Assembly (NCBI RefSeq): GCF_015627175.1
Contig: NZ_VTDQ01000021.1
Span: 1 to 41,113, forward strand
From: Acinetobacter pollinis
GTDB lineage: Bacteria; Pseudomonadota; Gammaproteobacteria; Pseudomonadales; Moraxellaceae
Length of the DNA stretch: 41,113 nt
Direction: 5' to 3'
The translations under genes were made by a program, and so were the position numbers. This document shows, piece after piece, positions 34,812 through 41,113 of this stretch (positions within the stretch are counted from its first letter, which is position 1; each line of letters begins with the position of its first letter). The notes under the pieces were generated by a model. The model worked only from the letters and a program-made list of their open reading frames with translations. It was not told the DNA's origin and made no database searches.

Positions 34812-35252
34812 TTAATCCTCTGAAAATATAGACTTAAGTAGCTGAACGCCACGTAATAACTCTTCTTGTTCAGATGTTGTTAGCTTATTTCTAATTTTTT
34901 TTGCAACCCATAAGTCACTTGTCTTTTTAAATTTTTCGATGTTTGATGCACATTCTTGTGTTAAGGAAAGTAATACTTTCCGACCATCGTTAGGGTCTTT
35001 CACGGCTGTGATTAGATTTTTTTGTTTTAGATACTGAATATTTACCCCCATAGACTGAACAGAAATCTCTTCTTCTTTTGCTAATTCACTCACTGTACCA
35101 GTATGATTTTTATAGAGATAAATAAGTGCATTTAATTGTGATGAGCTTAAACTAGCGAATGTAGGTTGAGTAGATAAACGCTTTTTTAAAACTGAAACCA
35201 CTTGGCGTAATTGATCAATTACATTTTGCTCTAAAGAAGAGATATGATCCAT
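34812..35252 (-). CDS. MarR-family regulator
   Basis: A 146-residue MarR protein. The winged HTH reads FASLSSSQLNALIYLYKNHTGTVSELAKEEEISVQSMGVNIQYLKQKNLITAVKDPNDGRKVLLSLT (about residues 32-100), including the DP-DGRK wing characteristic of MarR. It is divergent from the FAD monooxygenase, with a large near-perfect palindrome between the two start codons, which it should bind to control both itself and the monooxygenase. The inducer is probably a phenolic or drug-like compound processed by the enzyme. Confidence 0.95.
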   Translation of the reverse strand: MDHISSLEQNVIDQLRQVVSVLKKRLSTQPTFASLSSSQLNALIYLYKNHTGTVSELAKEEEISVQSMGVNIQYLKQKNLITAVKDPNDGRKVLLSLTQECASNIEKFKKTSDLWVAKKIRNKLTTSEQEELLRGVQLLKSIFSED

Positions 35253-35281
35253 AAGATACCTTTATGCTGCAATATATTAAA

Positions 35282-35315
35282 ATAGTAAGCCAAACTTGCA
35301 AGTTTAACTTACTAT
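35282..35315. promoter_or_regulatory. 34-bp MarR-type operator palindrome
   Basis: Two 17-bp arms, ATAGTAAGCCAAACTTG and CAAGTTTAACTTACTAT, match in 15 of 17 pairs with no central gap. It lies between the divergent MarR and FAD-monooxygenase start codons, and so would control both promoters. Length and symmetry fit one or two MarR dimers. Confidence 0.85.
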
Positions 35316-35341
35316 GTAATAATAATTGATAATAGAAAATT

Positions 35342-36499
35342 TTGGATTGGCAAAATGAAAAAAAAGTATTAATTGTTGGAATGGGTATTGGTGGTATGGC
35401 AACAGCGATTGCCTTGAAGAAAAAAGGATGGGAACCTCTTATTATCGAACGAGCAACAGAAAGAAGAACAGGGGGGTATTTCATTGGTTTACAAGGTACT
35501 GGTAAACAGGCAGCCTCAAAGCTTGGAGTACTTCCAGATATACATACAAGAACACCTTCAAAATCAAACAATTGGGACTTACTAGATGATGGGAGTCGAA
35601 TTCGTGTTGCAGGTTTTGCTGACCAGTTAACTAAACCTGCGGTTCTACTACGTGGAGATATTGAAGAAGGTTTATGGACACATATTGAAAAGGAAAATAT
35701 ATCGGTAAAATATGATCTTATACCTATTTCAATCCAAGAGTCAGGTGACCAAGTAGAGGTCACATTGCAAAAAAATAGTGATAAAACACAGTACCATGAG
35801 CAATTTGATTTAGTCGTGGGATGTGATGGCTTACGATCAACCGTTAGAAAAATTGTTTTTGGGCCACATGAGAAATATCTTCAGTATATGGGTTCTATGA
35901 TTTGTGCCTATCAGCTTAAAACGGGCATACATCATTCCGAAGAAAATGATGGCATTATGCTTGTACAACCCCAAAAATCACTTTGGATTTTTCCATTAGC
36001 AGATCATCCAAATACTGCACTCTTTGCATATCGTTGTAAGGATCCTACAGATCAGTTCAAACGTACAGCGATTGAGAATTTAGAGCATGAATATAAGGAC
36101 ATGCCAAATCAAGCGCTTATTCAAGAAGCTTTAGAAAGTTTAAAAGACAGTAAAGATTATTTATTTGACTCCGTCAATACGGTGAATATGGAAAAATGGT
36201 CAAAAGGTAGGGTTGTTTTGGTCGGTGATTCAGCTTGGTGCTTAACGTTATATTCAGGTATGGGAGCAAGTGCAGCGATCGATGGCGGATACGAGTTGGC
36301 TGAAGCAATTAGTGCACATGAAAACATTCATGTGGCTCTTGAAGCTTGGGAAAAGAAAATGAGACCAATGATTAAAAAGCATCGATTATTGGTTCCAATA
36401 AAATCACAAGTTTTTTGTCCTGCTACACCAACAGTTTCATTAATTAGAAGAATATTACTGAGAATTGGTGGGCGACAAATTGTAAAAATAAATCGTTAA
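35342..36499 (+). CDS. FAD-dependent monooxygenase (TetX/PHBH class A-like)
   Basis: A 385-residue class A flavoprotein monooxygenase with the GxGxxG motif VGMGIGG (residues 12-18), the DG motif VVGCDGLRSTVR, and the GD motif VVLVGDSAWCLTLYSGMGAS, all in order. Such enzymes hydroxylate aromatics or, in the TetX subgroup, modify tetracyclines. The frame starts at a TTG with no Shine-Dalgarno sequence. A nearby ATGAAAAAAAAG (35355) is out of frame by one base in an A8 run; with nine A residues it would read directly into the gene, so a slipped homopolymer or sequencing error is possible. MarR control is inferred from the shared operator. Confidence 0.9.
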   Translation: MDWQNEKKVLIVGMGIGGMATAIALKKKGWEPLIIERATERRTGGYFIGLQGTGKQAASKLGVLPDIHTRTPSKSNNWDLLDDGSRIRVAGFADQLTKPAVLLRGDIEEGLWTHIEKENISVKYDLIPISIQESGDQVEVTLQKNSDKTQYHEQFDLVVGCDGLRSTVRKIVFGPHEKYLQYMGSMICAYQLKTGIHHSEENDGIMLVQPQKSLWIFPLADHPNTALFAYRCKDPTDQFKRTAIENLEHEYKDMPNQALIQEALESLKDSKDYLFDSVNTVNMEKWSKGRVVLVGDSAWCLTLYSGMGASAAIDGGYELAEAISAHENIHVALEAWEKKMRPMIKKHRLLVPIKSQVFCPATPTVSLIRRILLRIGGRQIVKINR

Positions 36500-36600
36500 T
36501 CTTACTCAGAAATATGACATATCTTTAACTATTATGTATATTTTATAACTTTTATATACAATATAGTGATGTAAGCAATATTTCATCTGACGGTTAAATT

Positions 36601-37833
36601 ATGAATACAATGAAAGAGTGGCTCAATTATATTGACAGCCTACATGGACAGAATATTGATATGGGATTGGAACGTATTAAAGCTGTCGCAGCAAAAATGA
36701 ATGTCCTTAAACCCGCACCATTTGTTTTTCTTGTTGGAGGAACAAATGGCAAAGGGACAACCTGCCATACTCTAGAAATGACATTGCTTAAATCTGGTTA
36801 TAAAGTAGGTGTGTATAGCTCCCCTGTCATTGAAGAATATAATGAAAGTGTTCGTATACAGAACCAACAATTAGATGATGCAAGCTTTGTTCAAGCATTT
36901 AAATATATTAACCAAATTCGTGGAGATATTTCACTCACCCCGTTTGAATTTAATACATTGGCTGCATTTTTTCTCATTCAGCAAAATCAAAGTGATGTTG
37001 CCATTATTGAAGTAGGTATGGGGGGTGCGACAGATGCAACAAACATCATTGATGTTGATATCTCTATACTTACAAATGTTGCATTAGATCATGTTGATTG
37101 GCTTGGTCAGAATAGAGATGAAATTGGTACAACTAAAGCAGGTATTTTTAGAGAAAATAAAATTGCTTTAGTTGGAGATCAGAATCCACCTGAGTCTGTG
37201 ATCAATTATATTCAGGAGATTCAGGCAAAAGGATTAATTCGTAATAAGGATTGGATTATACAAAACAAAAATGAAACCAGTTGGAGTTTAAGTATTCAGG
37301 GAAATACATACGCAACAGATTTGCCAATCCCACTTATGCCCTTAGAAAATACTGCACTGGCTTTAGTTGCGTTAAAAGAAAGTCAACTTAACTTTAAACT
37401 AGATGTATTTAAACAGGTTTTGATTGAAGACAATTTACCAGGACGATTTCAAGTCATAGATCGACCAAACAAAGCAACTGTTATTTTAGATGTTGCACAT
37501 AATCCTGCTTCTGCAGATTACCTACGTAAAAAGTTAGAAGCTTTTCCCAAGATAGGAAAATATATTTTCGTTGTAGGTTTACTCAAAAACAAAGATATTG
37601 AAGGTGTTATACAATTAACTCAAACATTGTCAGACCAATGGTACTGTGCTGGATTAGAAGATGGTCCAAGAAGTTCGAATGTTAAAGATATTTCCAAATA
37701 TTTAGCGAATGCACATGAATATGGACATATCAAAGATGCTTGGCAAGCTGCAGATATTTCAGCAGATCCATCAGATGTTATAGTGGTATTCGGATCTTTT
37801 AAAGCAGTTTCTCCTGTTCTTCAACAACTATAA
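36601..37833 (+). CDS. folC: Bifunctional folylpolyglutamate/dihydrofolate synthase
   Basis: A 410-residue Mur-ligase-fold enzyme that adds glutamate to dihydropteroate and to folates with ATP. The P-loop is GTNGKGT (residues 47-53), followed by YSSPVIEEYNESVRI, a motif for folate binding, IEVGMGGATDATN, and TNVALDHVDWLGQNRDEIGTTKAGIF. The C-terminal LDVAHNPASADYLRKKLE is the FolC end-domain motif. It is alone on its strand, with a terminator immediately after it. FolC is normally an essential chromosomal gene, so a plasmid copy is either an extra dosage of a folate enzyme or a specialised variant. The C-terminus looks slightly short but complete. Confidence 0.95.
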   Translation: MNTMKEWLNYIDSLHGQNIDMGLERIKAVAAKMNVLKPAPFVFLVGGTNGKGTTCHTLEMTLLKSGYKVGVYSSPVIEEYNESVRIQNQQLDDASFVQAFKYINQIRGDISLTPFEFNTLAAFFLIQQNQSDVAIIEVGMGGATDATNIIDVDISILTNVALDHVDWLGQNRDEIGTTKAGIFRENKIALVGDQNPPESVINYIQEIQAKGLIRNKDWIIQNKNETSWSLSIQGNTYATDLPIPLMPLENTALALVALKESQLNFKLDVFKQVLIEDNLPGRFQVIDRPNKATVILDVAHNPASADYLRKKLEAFPKIGKYIFVVGLLKNKDIEGVIQLTQTLSDQWYCAGLEDGPRSSNVKDISKYLANAHEYGHIKDAWQAADISADPSDVIVVFGSFKAVSPVLQQL

Positions 37834-37838
37834 TTTAT

Positions 37839-37872
37839 GGGAAGGGTAATATTAATTATCCTTCCCTTCTTC
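37839..37872 (+). terminator. Terminator after folC
   Basis: GGGAAGGGTAAT and ATTATCCTTCCC pair with one G:T mismatch around a 4-nt loop, followed by TTCTTCTT. It begins 6 nt past the folC stop codon. Confidence 0.75.
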
Positions 37873-37890
37873 TTATGTTTCTTCATTTAA

Positions 37891-39231
37891 TTAAAAAATG
37901 CCACCGTATTTATATTGTCGTTTTCCTAATCCTTTTGCATCATATAAACAACGGTCTACTTCCTGAATAAGCTTTTCATAACTATTAGAGTCAAAAGAAT
38001 TAAAGCTGACTGCTCCAATACTTACAGTTGCGTGAATTTTAATATTTTCTTTACCAAATGGTATTTTATTACATAATTCCAGAATCTGGTTACAAGTTGC
38101 AATACATTCTTGCTTAGTCTTATTACTCGATATAATAAGAAATTCTTCACCTCCCCATCTAGAAATAACCTTATTTTCAAGATTAAAATGAATTAGTAGG
38201 TTACTAATATGCTTAATTACTAAATCACCTATATGATGACCATATTTATCGTTTACTTTTTTAAAGTCATCAATATCTAATAGTAGAATGTACCCGTCCT
38301 GAAAAATATATTTTTCTAATACTTTTTCTCTTACATATCTTCTATTTTTTAATCCAGTTAATTCATCACAAAACATCATTCTTTTATATTCATAATTTAA
38401 CTGTCTATTTCTAGAATAAATTTCACTAATAAATAAGAAGACAATTAAGTAGCAACCAAGCGCTAGACGATATGAGCTAATTTTAGAAAGCATATATATT
38501 TCTTGTTGGTTCCAATATTCTCCAGAAAGTGGAATTGTAATATATACACTACATATAAATGCCAACAAACCAAATAGAAAACAGATCTCTTTAAACTTAT
38601 ATTTAACAGAAATATAGCACATTAAAAATGGGAAAATGAAACACGCATAAAATATTGAATCTGTTGAAATTACATATTGAACAAATAGAAATATAGCAAC
38701 TAAAATATAATCTTTATAGTCAATTTTATACCATTCTTTTATCCCCTATAAAATACAAAAAATACTAATTCCTGTGGCAAATTGTTCTAAGAAATAGTCT
38801 AAAAATTCATAGTATCTTTCTCCTATTTTAAAAGAGAGCATAAATAAAATTCCCCCTACAAACGCTCCAATAATATTTGGAAGGGAAATTAATATTGTTT
38901 TATAAAAACGTTTTGATTTTAGAAAAAATAGTCGAATATAATAAAATGAATAAACAAAAATAAGTATATTTACTGTACTAATTGTACTTAACAAAAACTT
39001 AGTTTTTAGATCCTTTCCTTGATCAAAAAAATAGGCCGATACAAAAATAACCACAAAAGACATACATATGCCAAAAAAAGTAGATTTGATAATTTTTCTA
39101 AATTTTATTAGATAATAGGAAATAAATACATTAATAATCCAAATTGGACTCATAATTAAATATTGAGTATATCTTATTGAAATAAACAAAAAAAATATTG
39201 TAGTTAAGAGAAAATAGAATAAATTTTTCAT
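37891..39231 (-). pseudogene. Membrane diguanylate cyclase, split by one in-frame TAG
   Basis: One reading frame runs from ATG at 39231 to the stop at 37891, interrupted only by a TAG at 38746-38748. The N-terminal part (161 codons) is a multi-helix membrane domain, MASE-like. After the stop the same frame continues without a break (GIKEWYKIDYKDYILVAIF) through more helices into a GGDEF domain: DELTGLKNRRYV, LLLDIDDFKKVNDKYGHHIGD and the active-site RWGGEEF, plus YDAKGLGKRQYKY. Full length would be 446 residues, making cyclic di-GMP in response to an unknown signal. As written, a shorter GGDEF protein may still start internally (ATG at 38622). Confidence 0.88.
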
Positions 39232-39446
39232 GTCTTATAATATTAAATTCTTAATCTGTATTATTCTTCAATATTACGCTACAGACGCTTTATTTTCTAG
39301 CCTATGCACTCCATTCATACAATATAATATTATTAAATTTTAAATAGATAAATAAATTCACTCAGTAGAAAACCTAATTACAAGCTATTGTAATATAATG
39401 ATTTTTTAACAAAGAGAATAAATATTTATCTATATTACTTAAAGTT

Positions 39447-39836
39447 TTATAATTTTGGTTGGCAAGCCAAATCGCCTTCCTCACAAGTCAGCATTGAATT
39501 TAACTCATTGTATCGCTGGTCGGTTCTTTCTTTTAAACAATCTAAACGAACCATTGCTTGTGCTGAACCTCCTCTAGTGGGATAGCTTTGTACTTTACAA
39601 TCATTGTCACGAAATTTTATCCATGAGCGTTGTGATTCTTTCAAAAGATTTTTGAAGTTTATATCCTTATTATCCATAAGTTTTTGATATGCCTCATTAA
39701 GTTTTTTATCTGAGGTCTTAAAGGCAATATTTGCACAACTATTCATATCCGTTTGTGTCACTGCACTTTTACAGTCCTGTGCAAAGAGATTCACTGATGT
39801 AAGCATTAGCACAGTATAGGCAAATAACGTCTTCAT
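39447..39836 (-). CDS. LprI/DUF1311-family lysozyme-inhibitor-like protein
   Basis: A 129-residue secreted protein with signal peptide MKTLFAYTVLMLTSVNLFA. The mature part matches the DUF1311/LprI pattern: DCKSAVTQTDMNSCANIAFKTSDKKLNEAYQKLM, then LKESQRSWIKFRDNDCKVQS and LDCLKERTDQRYNELNSML. Six cysteines are spaced for disulfides. Members sit in the periplasm and some inhibit lysozyme or bind peptidoglycan. It stands alone on the minus strand with no close partner gene. Confidence 0.88.
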   Translation of the reverse strand: MKTLFAYTVLMLTSVNLFAQDCKSAVTQTDMNSCANIAFKTSDKKLNEAYQKLMDNKDINFKNLLKESQRSWIKFRDNDCKVQSYPTRGGSAQAMVRLDCLKERTDQRYNELNSMLTCEEGDLACQPKL

Positions 39837-40086
39837 AATACAAAGTATCCATACTTTTAAAGCAAATAAGATCTAACTAAATTACTTTGATTCAAAATAC
39901 TTTTCTATATGAGACATGATTTTTTATGTTAAACATTACTTAACAAATAGAACATATAAAGTATTTTGTTAAATAAGTCACAAATAAAGATATTTTTGTT
40001 AATTTTTATGCAAAAATATTATGCGTCCGCTAAATTTTGGATGCATTTAATATGATTTAACTTTCTCTCTTAAAAGAGCTTTATGA

Positions 40087-40437
40087 ATGAAAAATACAAT
40101 TTTTGCTTTATTGGTTAGTACATTTATATCTTCTACAGTATTTGCAGACGACGGCACACATATGATGCAGATTCAAACTAATTGGAATGCGGCTGGTTCA
40201 ATTTCTGTTGTAGGCACAGATTTTTTTCAGGTAGCACGAGATGGGGTTTGTTATGGTTTATCGAATAGACATCTTAAAAATAACCAATGGATTATGCTAA
40301 ATTTACAGCTTGCCAATGGCACAAACTATACAGTGAATTCATTTTCAAGTAGAAATTGTACAACAGGTTTAATAAACCAAGCAAAAGGTGTTGTTCCAGA
40401 TCGAAATGGATTAACTTATATGTGGATTAAGTTCTAA
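40087..40437 (+). CDS. Small secreted protein, paralogue of the one at 20266-20592
   Basis: A 116-residue protein with signal peptide MKNTIFALLVSTFISSTVFA. The mature part contains DGVCYGLSN and SSRNCTTG cysteines, then GVVPDRNGLTYMWIKF at the C-terminus, the same GxVPxRxxLxYxWI ending as the protein at 20266-20592. I cannot name the family. An ATG at 40083 is in another frame, so the ATG at 40087 is the start. It converges with the holin gene across a hairpin. Function is unknown; a structural or envelope role with one disulfide is only inferred. Confidence 0.72.
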   Translation: MKNTIFALLVSTFISSTVFADDGTHMMQIQTNWNAAGSISVVGTDFFQVARDGVCYGLSNRHLKNNQWIMLNLQLANGTNYTVNSFSSRNCTTGLINQAKGVVPDRNGLTYMWIKF

Positions 40438-40460
40438 CATTTAAATATATCTATTTGTAT

Positions 40461-40493
40461 AAAAGAAGCTCCCCTTTCTTAAAGAGGAGCTTC
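40461..40493 (-). terminator. Terminator of the levansucrase-holin unit
   Basis: On the minus strand, GAAGCTCC pairs with GGAGCTTC, with an inner CTTT/AAAG helix, and is followed by TTTTATA. It starts 14 nt past the holin stop. On the plus strand no T-run follows, so it mainly serves the minus-strand genes. Confidence 0.8.
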
Positions 40494-40506
40494 TAAACGC
40501 TAATAA

Positions 40507-40812
40507 TTATTTAAACTTTTTATCTAAGATACGGTTAATGAGGAGAGATACTTTTTTCACCCCAATAAACCCAATAAATCCTCCAATAGCAACAGTTAAA
40601 TCTTTAGGGATATTAAAATAATCCATCGTTGACACTGCGGTCATCGAAAGTGCTCCACATAATAACCCTTCAAAAACTGTGGCAGTCCATGATGCACCTG
40701 AGTACATCATCCGTAATACTGCAATCGTGATAGACATTAAAATTCCATTCAATGTAATACCCTCTTGCCACCATAACCGAAGCACTTCTAACAACTGTAC
40801 TTGATGGGACAT
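40507..40812 (-). CDS. Lambda-type phage holin
   Basis: A 101-residue membrane protein of the holin type (lambda/P21-like holin family). It has a hydrophilic N-terminus, then GITLNGILMSITIAVLRMMYSG (first helix), ASWTATVFEGLLCGALSMTAVSTM (second), VAIGGFIGFIGVKKVSLLI (third) and a basic C-terminal tail KKFK. The ATG at 40812 is chosen because GAGGAGGT is 5 nt upstream; an upstream extension is unlikely. It begins 74 nt after the levansucrase stop with no terminator between, and ends at a shared terminator, so the two are probably one transcript. No endolysin, spanin or other phage gene is nearby. Confidence 0.85.
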   Translation of the reverse strand: MSHQVQLLEVLRLWWQEGITLNGILMSITIAVLRMMYSGASWTATVFEGLLCGALSMTAVSTMDYFNIPKDLTVAIGGFIGFIGVKKVSLLINRILDKKFK

Positions 40813-40886
40813 AGAGACCTCCTCTTTCATCTTGCTAAAAGAAGAACTTGAAGCAAACCTTACAGAGTAGAATGTCATGCATTCTC

Positions 40887-41113
40887 TCAGACCTCAGTTG
40901 CTACAGCTATCGAGGCTGTAGACGTTGTTTGACGCTTTAAAGTAATGTTACGCATGGCAGGAATATAACCATAATCAAGCGTTTCACGTACAAAAGAGCG
41001 ATCTCCTTGCAGTTCGATACGTACTGTTGGCGCTTCTGTACCACCAATACGATAAGAGCCATCTGCCAATGGAACCGAATCGATAAAAGAGGTAACTAAA
41101 CCATTTGGCATTA
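40887..41113 (-). CDS. Levansucrase (GH68), C-terminal part, cut by window edge
   Basis: The last 75 residues of a GH68 levansucrase. The edge cuts a codon ending TA, followed by [13 protein letters not shown], the family's Y-V-MP-GLV-SFID segment. Then come [14 protein letters not shown] and [16 protein letters not shown]. The stop is TGA at 40887. With the N-terminal part at 1-676 on the same strand, this is best read as one gene crossing the junction of a circular molecule, because the two halves lie in the right order. The 676 + 227 nt join in frame, but the product (300 residues) would miss about 110-130 residues, including the acid/base Glu. The missing part is therefore either absent from this sequence or deleted. 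Confidence 0.93.
   Translation of the reverse strand, partial: MPNGLVTSFIDSVPLADGSYRIGGTEAPTVRIELQGDRSFVRETLDYGYIPAMRNITLKRQTTSTASIAVATEV

Noticed and set aside
39907..39934. Possible XerC/XerD pdif site around TTATGTTAAAC
   Set aside because: Only the XerD-like half matches; the expected XerC half upstream does not resemble the consensus. Another candidate near 8848 also failed on one half.

Overview
The window looks like an almost complete circular plasmid of about 41 kb from an Acinetobacter-like gammaproteobacterium. The evidence is low-GC DNA, a Rep_3 initiator with iterons, a ParA/small RHH partition pair with flanking repeats, a plasmid-type serine resolvase, a Csu-type pilus operon and a MesX/MesD methionine synthase pair. 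Both ends of the window lie inside a minus-strand GH68 levansucrase gene: residues 1-225 at 1-676 and the last 75 residues at 40887-41113. This is what a circular replicon opened inside one gene would give, with roughly 110-130 codons missing between the ends. No relaxase, conjugation genes, intact transposase or recognisable toxin-antitoxin pair was seen. The species cannot be fixed from the sequence alone.

Layout. 1-2.6 kb: levansucrase N-terminus, resolvase, and an unknown ORF with a perfect palindrome just before its start. 3-8.7 kb: a gluconate/Entner-Doudoroff cluster (edd, eda, gntK, a frameshifted gntP, and a gluconate 5-dehydrogenase-like SDR). 9-10.3 kb: an SDR/GlcG-like pair with a palindromic operator. 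10.4-11.4 kb: parA-parB between repeats. 11.6-16.8 kb: a TetR regulator, a TDT-family transporter, a flavin reductase, MesD and MesX, all on the minus strand. 17-18.3 kb: repB, its inverted-repeat operator, four 22-bp iterons and 10-bp AT-rich repeats, which together form the origin. 18.4-21.1 kb: a GMC oxidoreductase and two small secreted proteins. 21.5-26.3 kb: a four-gene archaic chaperone-usher pilus operon. 26.8-30.9 kb: a TonB-dependent siderophore receptor with a Fur-like site, an ArsR regulator, an XAC2610-like secreted protein and a Nudix hydrolase. 31-34 kb: gamma-glutamyltransferase, a LysE exporter and a divergent Lrp regulator. 34.3-37.8 kb: an SMR efflux protein, MarR with a strong operator, a TetX-like FAD monooxygenase and FolC. 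37.9-39.2 kb: a diguanylate cyclase split by one in-frame amber codon. 39.4-41.1 kb: an LprI-like protein, a small secreted protein, a lambda-type holin and the levansucrase C-terminus.

How it may work together. Levansucrase splits sucrose and releases glucose, which this kind of bacterium could oxidise to gluconate. The plasmid carries gluconate kinase and the two Entner-Doudoroff enzymes, although the permease is broken as written. The visible N-terminus of the levansucrase has no signal peptide, and a holin gene follows it with a shared terminator, so holin-assisted release is a reasonable hypothesis. The pilus, the levan-forming enzyme, the broken diguanylate cyclase and the siderophore receptor suggest a surface- and sugar-associated lifestyle. 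MesX/MesD would give methionine synthesis independent of folate and B12 under aerobic conditions. Three coding regions (gntP, the diguanylate cyclase and possibly the ggt N-terminus) carry single-base lesions, so the plasmid is either decaying or contains assembly errors.
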